DNA of 64,000 bases from Tardiphaga sp. vice304 (GCF_007018905.1 NZ_CP041402.1:4638001-4702000); one strand, 5' to 3'; positions 8,476-16,966 are shown, numbered from the stretch's first letter. Translations and numbers: made by a program. The notes: generated from the sequence alone by a model not told the origin.

Positions 8476-8957
8476 GACGATACTTTCTAAGGCTCGGGCG
8501 CCGACTATGGCGAAACGGCACGGACGCGGCAAGAAGCAACCCGACAGCCCTGCTGTCCAAACCATCCACAGGCTGCACGAGCGCCATGACGAGACTCTTG
8601 GGAGTCCCGAAAAGCGCCGTGCCGAATCAATGGTTAACGCCGAATTCCGACTCGCGGCACGCGAGCGCCACACGCCGGACTCGCATGCCGGACTCGCATG
8701 CCGGACTCGCATGCCGGGAATCCGATTCCGGTTTGTTCTCATCACTTCGCGATCAGCTGTGGATGAAGGGGTGTTTGTCTGTGGATGGATTCGTGACGGC
8801 GTTGCGCCGATTCCGCAAATCACATCACTTCAAACTCGCAAGTCTGGATCTCGCTACCACATCGACCCGGACCTGCAGCGTGCAGCGGCTCTCTTAATTT
8901 TTCGCGTACCGGCCGGTTGCATGCGGTTCATCACATACACAGCAAGGTCGCGACGGC
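8476..8957. other. 482-bp divergent intergenic region with 11 GANTC sites and short repeats
   Basis: No convincing gene is seen here. GANTC, the CcrM methylation site, occurs at 8593, 8602, 8624, 8649, 8678, 8691, 8704, 8718, 8724, 8788 and 8809, that is 11 sites in 221 bp where about one is expected by chance. The nonamer CTGTGGATG or its complement occurs at 8563-8571, 8757-8765 and 8779-8787 and weakly resembles a DnaA box. Promoters for the ribH-like gene (leftward) and the YbjN gene (rightward) must lie here. Confidence 0.8.
8675..8713. repeat. Three perfect tandem copies of a 13-bp unit
   Basis: The unit CCGGACTCGCATG is repeated exactly three times (8675-8687, 8688-8700, 8701-8713). 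Each copy carries one GACTC site, so the tandem array spaces three GANTC sites 13 bp apart. It lies inside the GANTC-rich gap. Confidence 0.95.
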
Positions 8958-9458
8958 ATGTCACTTCTCGAAGGCACTATCGATTCACGGATCAACCCGC
9001 TTGGTGTTGTCGAGGACATCGCTGCCGATCACAACTGGGCGTTCGAGCGCTCCGGCGAAGACGAAGTCACCATCGTCTCGAAGGGCGACTGGACCGACTA
9101 TCAACTCTCATTCACCTGGATGAACGAGATCGAGGCGCTGCATCTGGCCTGCGCCTTCGACATGAAGATTCCGACCGCGCGCCGCGCCGAAGTGCAGCGC
9201 CTGATCGCTGCGATCAACGAGCAGATGTGGGTCGGCCATTTCGATATCTGGACCCACACCGGCATGGTGATGTATCGCCAGGCCTTGATCCTGCCGGACG
9301 GCCTCACCGCCTCTACCGCGCAGTGCGAGACCATGCTGGTGTCTGCGATCCATTCCTGCGAGCGCTACTATCCGGCGTTCCAGTTCGTGGTGTGGGCCGG
9401 CAAGACCGCCGCCGAAGCGATGTCGGCCGCGATGTTCGATACGATGGGCGAAGCGTAG
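8958..9458 (+). CDS. YbjN domain-containing protein
   Basis: A 166-residue protein beginning MSLLEGTIDSRINPLGVVED. It has the YbjN-family alpha/beta arrangement resembling type III secretion chaperones, with the central block EALHLACAFDMKIP and a later block LILPDGLTASTAQCETML. It has no signal peptide or membrane segment, so it is cytoplasmic. YbjN proteins influence motility, stress response and gene expression in enterobacteria, but no biochemical function is settled. It is followed after four bases by a GTG-started GNAT gene and then proC, and such a YbjN-proC neighbourhood is familiar in Rhizobiales. Its upstream region is the GANTC cluster. Confidence 0.85.
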   Translation: MSLLEGTIDSRINPLGVVEDIAADHNWAFERSGEDEVTIVSKGDWTDYQLSFTWMNEIEALHLACAFDMKIPTARRAEVQRLIAAINEQMWVGHFDIWTHTGMVMYRQALILPDGLTASTAQCETMLVSAIHSCERYYPAFQFVVWAGKTAAEAMSAAMFDTMGEA

Positions 9459-9462
9459 TCGC

Positions 9463-9894
9463 GTGTCCGCGCATCCCGACATATTCATTCCGGACGCGCC
9501 GGACGATACGCATCGCGACGTCGTCTGGAAGGCGCTGGTCGAATATAACGACAGCAAGGTCGGCCCGTCCGGCTTCCAGCCGCTGGCGATCCTGGTCAAC
9601 GATCCCGTCACCGGCGAACCGGCCGGCGGGCTGTGGGGCAAGACGGCGTACAACTGGTGCTTCGTCGAACTGTTCGTGATCCCCGCATCATGCCGCGGCC
9701 AGGACCTCGGCTCGAAAGTGCTGGCGCAGGCCGAGGACATCGCGCGGACGCGCGGCTGCATCGGGCTGTGGCTCGACACCTACTGGTTTCAGGCGCCGGA
9801 ATTCTACAAGAAGCAAGGCTACGAGGTCGTCGGCACCCTGCCCGATTATCCGCGCGGCGGCCCGCGCTACTTCCTGAAAAAGAGCCTGGTCTAG
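9463..9894 (+). CDS. GNAT-family N-acetyltransferase
   Basis: A 143-residue protein from a GTG four bases after the YbjN stop. The acetyl-CoA-binding motif A is seen as VIPASCRGQDLGSKVLAQAE, where R-G-x-x-L-G is the pyrophosphate loop. It is followed by the C-terminal block TYWFQAPEFYKKQGYEV, typical of GNAT beta6-beta7. The substrate cannot be predicted. The alternative is that translation starts at a later codon, but no ATG with a better ribosome-binding site is present and the N-terminus is needed for the fold. It is probably cotranscribed with the YbjN gene and perhaps proC, 70 bp downstream. Confidence 0.85.
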   Translation: MSAHPDIFIPDAPDDTHRDVVWKALVEYNDSKVGPSGFQPLAILVNDPVTGEPAGGLWGKTAYNWCFVELFVIPASCRGQDLGSKVLAQAEDIARTRGCIGLWLDTYWFQAPEFYKKQGYEVVGTLPDYPRGGPRYFLKKSLV

Positions 9895-9964
9895 GCCGCC
9901 ACCGGCTGCACACGCGGCGCCACAGTGATACGGTCCGGCACCTTTCGCCTTCCGGGACCATGCC

Positions 9965-10798
9965 ATGACCTCCTCGACCAATCCCCTGCCACTTGCCGAT
10001 CTCCGCGGCACAATCGTGCTCGCCGGCGCCGGCAAGATGGGCGGCGCCATGCTGACCGGCTGGCTGGCCCGCGGCCTCGATCCAAAGCGCGTCGTAGTGA
10101 TCGATCCGTTCGCGCCTGACACGATCAAGGCGTTGAGCATGACCGGCGTCCGCATCAATCCCGAAGCCAATACGATCGGCCGTGTCGAAACGCTGGTGAT
10201 CGCGGTGAAGCCGCAGATGTTTCGCGAGGCCGGCCCGGCATTGCGCGAACTGGCCGGCTCCGCGCTGGTGGTTTCGATCATGGCGGGCGCAACGATTGCC
10301 GCAATCTCCGAAGTGTGCGGCGGCCATGTCGTTCGTGCGATGCCGAATACGCCGGCCGCGATCGGCCGCGGCATCACGGTGGCGGTAGCCGCTGGTGACG
10401 TCAGCGCCCAGCAACGCGACACGGCCGACGCGCTGCTGCGTGCGACCGGCTCGGTGGAGTGGACCCTCGACGAGAGCCTGATGGATGCCGTGACCGCGCT
10501 GTCGGGCTCCGGCCCGGCCTATGTATTTTTGCTGGCCGAGGAAATGGCGCGCGCCGGCGTCGCGGCCGGGCTGCCGGTGGAGCTGGCGACCAAGCTGGCG
10601 CGCGAGACCGTGTCGGGATCGGGCGAGCTGCTGCATCGCTCGGAACTAGACTCCGCAACCTTGCGCAAGAACGTGACGTCGCCCGGCGGCACGACGGCCG
10701 CGGCGCTCGACGTGCTGATGGGCGCGGAGGGTTTCGAGCCGCTGCTGACGAAAGCGATTGCGGCAGCGACCAAGCGCTCGAAGGAACTGGCGAAGTAA
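9965..10798 (+). CDS. proC: Pyrroline-5-carboxylate reductase
   Basis: A 277-residue enzyme catalysing the NAD(P)H-dependent reduction of pyrroline-5-carboxylate to proline. The N-terminal Rossmann motif is TIVLAGAGKMGGAMLTGWLA. The C-terminal family signature is complete: ALSGSGPAYVFLLAEEMARA near residues 177-196, and later VTSPGGTTAAAL. Length is normal. An alternate longer frame is ruled out by the start MTSSTNPLPLADLRG at 9965. It ends immediately before a family A palindromic repeat, which separates it from the convergent histidine kinase gene. Confidence 0.97.
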   Translation: MTSSTNPLPLADLRGTIVLAGAGKMGGAMLTGWLARGLDPKRVVVIDPFAPDTIKALSMTGVRINPEANTIGRVETLVIAVKPQMFREAGPALRELAGSALVVSIMAGATIAAISEVCGGHVVRAMPNTPAAIGRGITVAVAAGDVSAQQRDTADALLRATGSVEWTLDESLMDAVTALSGSGPAYVFLLAEEMARAGVAAGLPVELATKLARETVSGSGELLHRSELDSATLRKNVTSPGGTTAAALDVLMGAEGFEPLLTKAIAAATKRSKELAK

Positions 10799-10813
10799 TA
10801 ATATGCGCCATGC

Positions 10814-10901
10814 GTAGCCCGGATGCAGCGAAGCGCAATCCGGGGCCCGCAAATTGATTGAGACGCCGTTCCCGGATTGCGCTTCGCTGCATCCGGGCTA
10901 C
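10814..10901. repeat. Palindromic repeat, family A
   Basis: It opens GTAGCCCGGATGCAGCGAAG and closes CGCTGCATCCGGGCTAC. The arms differ from the 7871 copy only at a compensated position (GAAG/CTTC changed to GCAG/CTGC), so the stem is conserved. It lies between the convergent proC and histidine kinase genes. Confidence 0.85.
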
Positions 10902-10908
10902 AGAGTAG

Positions 10909-12297
10909 CTACACCGGCACCCTTACCGTCGCGCGCAGCCCGCCCATCGGGCTCTCTCCCAGGCTGATATCCCCGCCGTGCGAACGCGCGATATCGCGGG
11001 CGATCGCCAATCCCAGACCGGTGCCGCCCTCGTCCTGGTTGCGGGCGTCGTCGAGCCGCAGGAACGGCTTGAACACCTCTTCGCGCATGTCGGGCGGGAT
11101 GCCGGGGCCGTCGTCATCCACCGTCACCGTCAGATAGCGATGGTCGCGGTGGCCGGTGATGGCGATGTCGTTCGCATGCCGCGCGGCATTCGAGACCAGA
11201 TTGCCGAGGCAGCGCTTGAACGAGGCCGGCTTCACCGTGACGATCGGCAGGCCGTGGAAGGTGACGGTGGCCTTGTGGCCGTTGCGCTCGGCATCCGAGC
11301 GCAGTTCTTCCAGTGCCGCCGCCATGTCGGTCGGCTGCGCCTGCTCGCCGGAATCGCCGCGCGCAAAGGCGAGATAGGCCTCGAGCATGCCGGCCATTTC
11401 GTTGACATCCTTTCGCATGTCCTCGACTTCCGGGCTGTCCTCGAGCAGCGCCAGTTCCAGCTTGAAGCGGGTCAGGATGGTGCGCAAATCGTGGCTGACG
11501 CCGGCCAGCATCGCGGTGCGCTGCTCGATCGAGCGTTCGATGCGGACCTTCATCTCGATGAAGGCGTTCGCGGCGCGACGCACTTCGCGCGCCCCGCGCG
11601 GCCGGAAATTCGGCGCGTCGCGGCCCTTGCCGAAACTTTCGGCGGCGTCTGCCAGCCGAAGGATCGGGCGGATCTGGTTGCGCAGGAACAGGATCGCGAC
11701 CAGCAGCAGGATCGACGAGGTGCCGAGCATCCAGAACAGGAAGATCTCGGAATTCGACGCATAGGCCGCGCTGCGCTGCGCGAAGATCCGCATCACCGCA
11801 TCGTCGAGCTGGATGCGGATCTCGACCAGGTTGGAGCGGCCGACAGTATCGATCCAGAACGGCTTGATGATCTGCCGGCCGATCTGCGCCGACAGCGCCT
11901 GGTCGAGCAGCGAGAAGAACGGTTTTGGACCGGGCGGCGGCATGTCGCCGATCGGCAGGAAGTCCACCACCAGATTGAGGCGCTGCTGCGCGATCGTCTT
12001 GATCTGGGTGCGGTCCTTGTCCTGCGGGTAGATCTTGTAGACGTCGATCAGCGCCGCGATGTCCTGCACCACCGCCTGCGACAGGCGCCGCGTCACCGTG
12101 TTCCAGTGCCGCTCCATGAACACGAAGGCGACCACCGACTGCAGCAGCACCATCGGCACGATCATGATCAGCAGGGTGCGGGCGTAGAGACCCTTCGGCA
12201 TGAAATTGTTGAAGCGCCGCCCCATCCAGTTGTTGGCCGCCGACACCCTTCCTGCGGCGGTGCGGATCATCGTCAGGCCGCTGTCGAGCGTGCTCAT
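10909..12297 (-). CDS. EnvZ-like membrane sensor histidine kinase
   Basis: The 462-residue kinase starts at the ATG at 12295-12297; the frame remains open upstream only through a repeat element. The order is a transmembrane segment (LLIMIVPMVLLQSVVAFVF), a periplasmic sensor of about 130 residues, a second transmembrane segment (FWMLGTSSILLLVAILF), HAMP, the H-box AGVSHDLRTILTRFKLELAL, and an ATPase domain with N-box GNLVSNAARHA, DDDGPGIP and GGTGLGLAIA. The H-box has Ile where EnvZ-type kinases have Pro (HDLRTPLTR). It follows the response regulator gene but is separated from it by 214 bp containing a family B repeat. Confidence 0.93.
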   Translation of the reverse strand: MSTLDSGLTMIRTAAGRVSAANNWMGRRFNNFMPKGLYARTLLIMIVPMVLLQSVVAFVFMERHWNTVTRRLSQAVVQDIAALIDVYKIYPQDKDRTQIKTIAQQRLNLVVDFLPIGDMPPPGPKPFFSLLDQALSAQIGRQIIKPFWIDTVGRSNLVEIRIQLDDAVMRIFAQRSAAYASNSEIFLFWMLGTSSILLLVAILFLRNQIRPILRLADAAESFGKGRDAPNFRPRGAREVRRAANAFIEMKVRIERSIEQRTAMLAGVSHDLRTILTRFKLELALLEDSPEVEDMRKDVNEMAGMLEAYLAFARGDSGEQAQPTDMAAALEELRSDAERNGHKATVTFHGLPIVTVKPASFKRCLGNLVSNAARHANDIAITGHRDHRYLTVTVDDDGPGIPPDMREEVFKPFLRLDDARNQDEGGTGLGLAIARDIARSHGGDISLGESPMGGLRATVRVPV

Positions 12298-12320
12298 AAG
12301 CCTGCCACCTGCGCCGACCT

Positions 12321-12466
12321 CACCTCTCCCCAGCGGGGAGAGGTCGACGTCGTGCGCAGCGCGATGTCGGGTGAGGGGGGCTGTCTGGTGAGCCGCGAAC
12401 ACCCCCTCACCCGGCTCGAAAGCACTACGCGCTTTCGAGCCGACCTCTCCCCGCATGGGAGAGGTG
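12321..12466. repeat. Palindromic repeat, family B ('CCTCTCCCC...GGGGAGAGG' type)
   Basis: A hairpin CACCTCTCCCCAGCGGGGAG begins the element. It is followed by GTGAGGGGG and its complement, and the element closes with CCTCTCCCCGCATGGGAGAGG. The ends are inverted copies of each other. It lies between response regulator and kinase, and so would be transcribed within the operon. Confidence 0.8.
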
Positions 12467-12511
12467 AAGAAAGGCGGCCGAGACGGCGGCAATTGTGAAA
12501 AAACACAAACC

Positions 12512-13237
12512 TCATGGCGAGGCCACGAGACGATAACCGATGCCGCGCACGGCCTGCAGGAACAAGGGATTGGCCGGATCGGTCTCGATCTTGCGGCGCA
12601 GGCGGTTGATCTGCACATCGACGGCGCGTTCGTTGACGGTGCCGTCGCCGCCGGTCAGCTCGCCGCGCGGCACGGTCTCGCCCGGCGACGCCGCCAGCAC
12701 GCGCAGCATGTCGCGCTCGCGGTCGGTCAAGTGGATGATCTCGTCGCCCTGGCGCAATTCGCCGCGCTGCAGGTGATAGACGTAAGGACCGAACTGCAGC
12801 GACTCGGTGCGCTCGACCACGACCGGCGCGAGGCGCTTGAGGATGTTGCCGATCCGCAGCACCAGCTCGCGCGGCTCGAACGGCTTGGCGACGTAGTCGT
12901 CGGCGCCGATCTGCAGGCCCTCGATGCGGCTCTCGGCCTCGTCGCGCGCGGTCAGCATGATGATCGGCACCACCGAACTGGTGCGGATGAAACGCGCCAG
13001 CTCGAAGCCGGTCTCGCCCGGCATCATCACATCGAGGATCAGCATGTCGAAATTCAGCCCGAGCAGCTTGGCGCGGGCGTCCTTGGCACTGGCCGCCGTC
13101 GTGACCCGGTAGCCCTCGCCGGCGAGGAAGCGCGACAGCAGGTCGCGAATCCGGCGGTCGTCATCGACCAGCAGCAGATGCGGCGCATCGTCGGACGGCT
13201 CGACAGGCACTCGCTTGGCAGCGGCGGCAAGGATCAT
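12512..13237 (-). CDS. OmpR-family response regulator
   Basis: A 241-residue two-domain protein. The receiver has the acidic pair in LLLVDDDRRIRDLL, the phospho-acceptor Asp in MLILDVMMPGETGFE, and Lys in DDYVAKPFEPRELV. The C-terminal winged helix is complete (HLTDRERDMLRVLAASPGET to VDVQINRLRRKIE). Its ATG overlaps the stop of the upstream MarR gene by four bases, so the two are translationally coupled. The MarR plus OmpR arrangement resembles the petP-petR pair of Rhodobacter; that homology is a suggestion only. The partner kinase is the gene downstream at 10909-12297. Confidence 0.94.
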   Translation of the reverse strand: MILAAAAKRVPVEPSDDAPHLLLVDDDRRIRDLLSRFLAGEGYRVTTAASAKDARAKLLGLNFDMLILDVMMPGETGFELARFIRTSSVVPIIMLTARDEAESRIEGLQIGADDYVAKPFEPRELVLRIGNILKRLAPVVVERTESLQFGPYVYHLQRGELRQGDEIIHLTDRERDMLRVLAASPGETVPRGELTGGDGTVNERAVDVQINRLRRKIETDPANPLFLQAVRGIGYRLVASP

Positions 13238-13800
13238 TCTCGTATTTTCCCACTGGCAGCGCCAGCCTTGTCATGACCCAGAATGGCCTGCAGCACCTTG
13301 TCAGGATCGTCGCGATCGATCATCCCGGAGAGAAACCGGCCGATCGCATCGACCTCGTTCGGGGCCATCCCCCGCAGCGCCCGATTGATCCGGTCGGTCT
13401 GCAGCCCCGCCAGTTCCGCTACCAGAGCCTCGCCCTTTGCCGTGGCGAAAAGCAGGCGCTGGCGGCGATCCGCCGCGCCGGACTTCTGCACGATATACCC
13501 TTCGTCGAGCAATTGCTTGAGAACCCGGCCCAGCGACTGCTTGGTGATCCGCAGCACCTCCAGCAGGTCCGCGACCTTGAGGCCGGGATAGCGATGTACA
13601 AAATGCACGACGCGGTGATGCGCCCGGCCGAAGCCGAACTGGCCCAACACATGGTCGGGATCGCCGACAAAGTCTCGATAGGCGAAGAACAAAAGTTCGA
13701 TGATGTCCCAGCTGGGCTGCGGGTCCGCTGCGACCGCGGCACGCGACGGCTCCGCCTCAAGCGATCGTGACGGCTCGTTCGTGAAATTTATGTCAGCCAT
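13234..13800 (-). CDS. MarR-family transcriptional regulator
   Basis: The start at the ATG at 13798-13800 gives 188 residues; an in-frame extension upstream is not family-like. The winged-helix core reads HRVVHFVHRYPGLKVADLLE, then ITKQSLGRVLKQLLDEGYIV and the wing AADRRQRLLFATAKGEAL, all typical MarR. The N-terminal 40 residues are a variable lead. It is the first gene of a leftward MarR / response regulator / kinase group and is divergent from ilvE across 270 bp, so it may regulate itself, the two-component genes or ilvE (inference). Confidence 0.9.
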   Translation of the reverse strand: MADINFTNEPSRSLEAEPSRAAVAADPQPSWDIIELLFFAYRDFVGDPDHVLGQFGFGRAHHRVVHFVHRYPGLKVADLLEVLRITKQSLGRVLKQLLDEGYIVQKSGAADRRQRLLFATAKGEALVAELAGLQTDRINRALRGMAPNEVDAIGRFLSGMIDRDDPDKVLQAILGHDKAGAASGKIRE

Positions 13801-14070
13801 ATTGACACATCTTGGTTTCAATCTTACAAAACGGACCACCGCGACGAAACAATAGAACTTTCGCTGCGGGAGGGCTACACCAGTCCGACACGATGAACAC
13901 GTCGTATGTCTGTCTGTTCTCCACCGGCGATTGCCCCGGCAACCGGCCAAACATTACTGAATTTCGGGCCTCCGCAATACCATGCCGTCCAGCCGTTGTG
14001 ACGGGCCGCGAAGTTGACGTAGAACCACCGGCGGCGCCAGTCGCGGCGCCGTACGCCAGGAGCAAGGTCC

Positions 14071-15183
14071 ATGGGAATTTCGTTCGACAAAATCGATGGC
14101 GCAGCCTGGCTGACGTTCGATGTGCAGCCCTCCGAGAATCCGGTCATCGAGACCGAGCGCACGACGAAGCTGGAAAACCCCGGCTTCGGCCGCGTCTTCA
14201 CCGATCACATGGCGATCGTCCGCTACAACCCGACCGAGGGCTGGCACGGTGCGCGGATCGGAACCCGCGCCAGTTTCCCGCTCGATCCGGCCACCGCCGT
14301 GCTGCATTACGCGCAGGAAATCTTCGAGGGCCTGAAGGCCTACAAGCGCGAAGACGGCGGCGTGAACCTGTTCCGCCCCGACGCCAATGCGAAGCGCTTC
14401 CGCAATTCGGCCGACCGCATGGCGATGGCCCCACTGCCCGAACCGATCTTCATCGAAGCCGTCGAGCAACTGGTTCGGCTCGACCGCGACTGGATTCCCG
14501 GCGGCGAGGGCAGCCTGTATCTGCGCCCGTTCATGATCGCGACCGAGATCTTCCTCGGCGTGAAGCCCTCCGCCGAATATATCTTTGGCGTGATCGCCTC
14601 GCCGGTCGGCTCATACTTCAAGGGCGGCCCTGCCCCGGTGTCGATCTGGGTGTCGGAAAACTACACCCGCGCCGCGGTCGGCGGCACCGGCGCCGTGAAA
14701 TGCGGCGGCAACTACGCAGCCTCGCTGCGCGCCCAGGCCGAAGCGATGGACAAAGGCTGCGACCAGGTGGTGTTCCTCGACGCGGTCGAGCGCCGCTACA
14801 TCGAGGAGCTCGGCGGCATGAACATCTTCTTCGTGTTCGAGGACGGTTCACTGTCGACGCCGCCGCTCGGCACCATCCTGCCCGGCATCACCAGGGATTC
14901 GATCATCGCGCTGGCGCGCGATGCCGGCAAGACCGTGCGTGAAGAGCTCTACACGCTGGCGCAGTGGCGCGAAGACGCCGCCAGCGGACGCCTGAAGGAA
15001 GCGTTTGCCTGCGGCACCGCGGCGGTGATCTCGCCGATCGGCCAGGTGCGCTCGGCGAATGGCGATTTCAGCATCAATGGCGGCGAGGCCGGCCCCGTCG
15101 CGATGGGCCTGCGCAAGCAGCTCGTCGACATCCAGTACGGCCGCGCGCCGGATCCGCACAACTGGATCCGCAAGGTGATCTGA
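14071..15183 (+). CDS. ilvE: Branched-chain amino acid aminotransferase
   Basis: A 370-residue class IV PLP aminotransferase that interconverts Leu, Ile and Val with their 2-oxo acids. The PLP-binding Lys lies in GTGAVKCGGNYAASL. The substrate and fold region YAQEIFEGLKAYKREDGGVN and the C-terminal ACGTAAVISPIG phosphate-binding block are present. The long form (about 355-370 residues) with LRPFMIATE is the type II BCAT found in many Alphaproteobacteria. It is divergent from the MarR gene and followed by a family B repeat. Confidence 0.96.
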   Translation: MGISFDKIDGAAWLTFDVQPSENPVIETERTTKLENPGFGRVFTDHMAIVRYNPTEGWHGARIGTRASFPLDPATAVLHYAQEIFEGLKAYKREDGGVNLFRPDANAKRFRNSADRMAMAPLPEPIFIEAVEQLVRLDRDWIPGGEGSLYLRPFMIATEIFLGVKPSAEYIFGVIASPVGSYFKGGPAPVSIWVSENYTRAAVGGTGAVKCGGNYAASLRAQAEAMDKGCDQVVFLDAVERRYIEELGGMNIFFVFEDGSLSTPPLGTILPGITRDSIIALARDAGKTVREELYTLAQWREDAASGRLKEAFACGTAAVISPIGQVRSANGDFSINGGEAGPVAMGLRKQLVDIQYGRAPDPHNWIRKVI

Positions 15184-15200
15184 ACGAGACCTTGCTTACT

Positions 15201-15358
15201 TCCCTCTCCCCCGCGCGAAGCGGAGCTTCGCTAGGTGGGAGAGGGTGGACGCGCGATAGCGCGGCCGGGTGAGGGGTAGCCACAAGCGCCGAGCCTCTCG
15301 CTACCCCTCATCCGTCTTCGCTTCGCGAAGACACCTTCTCCCACAAGGGGAGAAGGAA
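15201..15358. repeat. Palindromic repeat, family B
   Basis: It begins TCCCTCTCCCCCGCGCGAAG and ends CCACAAGGGGAGAAGGAAGA. Internal sub-hairpins include GCGAAGCGGAGCTTCGC, and a GGGTGAGGGGTAG / CTACCCCTCATCC pair. It lies between the convergent ilvE and MATE genes. Confidence 0.8.
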
Positions 15359-15372
15359 GAAAGAGCACGCAA

Positions 15373-16767
15373 CTACACTCTCACCAATCCCAACCGCTCG
15401 CGCATCGTCCAGCGCCAGACCATCACGATCGCCACCGCCAGCAATCCGGCGGCCAGGCCGATCCAGATGCCCCGCCCGCCGAAGCCGAGCGTGAAGGCGA
15501 GCAGCAGGCTGAGCGGCATGCCGAATCCCCAATAGCCGACCAGCGCAAAGATCATCGGCATCCGCGTGTCCTGCAGCCCGCGCAGCATGCCGGCGGCGAC
15601 GCCCTGTGCGCCGTCGGCGATCTGGAACACTGCCGCAAAGAACAGGAACGAGATCGCCAGTTCAACCACCGCCGCATTGGCAGCGTCGCCGACATCGATG
15701 AAAGCGCCGATCAACGCCAACGGCGCCAACAGCATCAGCGCGCTCATCAAAGCCATGAAGCCGACGCCGAGCGCGAACGCGGTCCAGCCGGCGCGGGTGA
15801 TGGCGTCGCGGTCGCCGGCGCCATAGGCCTGGCCGACGCGCACGGTGGCGGCCTGGCTGAGGCCCATCGGCACCATGAAGGACACCGAGGCGATCTGGAT
15901 GACGATGGTATGCGCGGCCAGCGCCGCGGTCCCGAACTGGCCCATCAGGAACACCGCGGCGTTGAACACGGTGATCTCGAACGCCATCGTGGCGCCGATC
16001 GGCACGCCGAGCCGCCACAGCTTCGCAAAGCGCGGCCAGTCGGCGCGCCACCAGCGGCCGAACAGATGATAGCGCCGGAATTTGCGGTGATAGATCGCCA
16101 CCAGCGCGAAACTGACAAACAGGAACAGGTTCGACAGCGTGGTGGCGAGGCCGGAGCCGCGCAGCCCCATTTCCGGCAGGCCGAGATGGCCGAACACCAG
16201 CACCCAATTGGCTGCAATGTTGAACAGGATCGTGATGCCGGTGACCACCAGCGCCCATTTCGGCTGCTGCAGCGCCGCTACGAAGGAGCGCAGCGCGATG
16301 AAGCCAAGCGTCGGCAGGAAGCCCCATTGCAGCATGTGCATGAAGGTCTGCGCGTCCGCGGCGGCCTGCGCTTCCTGCCCGAACGCCAGCATGATCGCCT
16401 CGGTGTGCCACAGCACGATCCACGCCGGCACCGTGATCATCACGGCGGACCACAGCCCCTGGCGAAAGGTGCGCCGGATCTCGCGCACGACATGCAGCCG
16501 GCGGACGATCGCCTCCGCCATCATCGGCGAAGTCGCGGTAATCAGGCCGATCGCGAAGATCAGGATAGCGAGATAGAGATTGACGCCAAGCGCCCCCGCC
16601 GCCAGCGCCTCGGCGCTGACGCGGCCGAGCACGATCACGTCAGTGGTGGTGAGCGCGATCTGCGCGATGTTGGTGAGCACCAGCGGCCAGCCGAGCGCCA
16701 GCATCGCGCGCAGTTCGGCGAGACAGGCGGCGCGGCTGAAGGCGGAGGTGGGGTGGGTCATCAACAT
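15373..16767 (-). CDS. MATE-family multidrug/cation antiporter (NorM-like)
   Basis: A 464-residue integral membrane protein with twelve predicted hydrophobic segments in two homologous halves (PF01554 type). Segments such as LGWPLVLTNIAQIALTTTDV (helix 1) and GVPIGATMAFEITVFNAAVF (helix 7) fit the MATE repeat. It would export cationic drugs by Na+ or H+ antiport; the substrate is unknown. The start could be the ATG at 16767 or one two codons later, and neither has a clear ribosome-binding site. Family B repeats flank the gene on both sides. Confidence 0.92.
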   Translation of the reverse strand: MLMTHPTSAFSRAACLAELRAMLALGWPLVLTNIAQIALTTTDVIVLGRVSAEALAAGALGVNLYLAILIFAIGLITATSPMMAEAIVRRLHVVREIRRTFRQGLWSAVMITVPAWIVLWHTEAIMLAFGQEAQAAADAQTFMHMLQWGFLPTLGFIALRSFVAALQQPKWALVVTGITILFNIAANWVLVFGHLGLPEMGLRGSGLATTLSNLFLFVSFALVAIYHRKFRRYHLFGRWWRADWPRFAKLWRLGVPIGATMAFEITVFNAAVFLMGQFGTAALAAHTIVIQIASVSFMVPMGLSQAATVRVGQAYGAGDRDAITRAGWTAFALGVGFMALMSALMLLAPLALIGAFIDVGDAANAAVVELAISFLFFAAVFQIADGAQGVAAGMLRGLQDTRMPMIFALVGYWGFGMPLSLLLAFTLGFGGRGIWIGLAAGLLAVAIVMVWRWTMRERLGLVRV

Positions 16768-16820
16768 GGGAGCTTGTAGGATGGCGAGCCCGGTTAAGAA
16801 ACCCGTCGATCGCTCTTACT

Positions 16821-16956
16821 TCCCTCTCCCCTTGTGGGAGAGGGTGGACGCGCGTCAGCGCGGCCGGGTGAGGGGTGCCGCGCGCGCCGAGCCTAGTAAC
16901 CCCTCATCCGTCACGGACTTCGTCCGTGCCACCTTCTCCCACAAGGGAGAAGGAAG
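16821..16956. repeat. Palindromic repeat, family B
   Basis: It opens TCCCTCTCCCCTTGTGGGAG and closes CTCCCACAAGGGAGAAGGAA. An internal GGACTTCGTCC hairpin is also present. It lies between prmB and the MATE gene, which run in the same leftward direction. Confidence 0.8.
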
Positions 16957-16966
16957 AAAGAGGCGC

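Noticed and set aside
8476..8957. Chromosomal replication origin
   Set aside because: The 13-mers are GC-rich rather than AT-rich, the DnaA-like nonamers match only 7 of 9 positions, and no origin-linked genes (dnaA, hemE, repABC) are in the window.
10978..12498. 506-codon plus-strand frame over the histidine kinase gene
   Set aside because: It is antisense to a kinase with complete H, N and G boxes, and its composition (Arg/Asp/Glu/Gln-rich) is that of a shadow frame.
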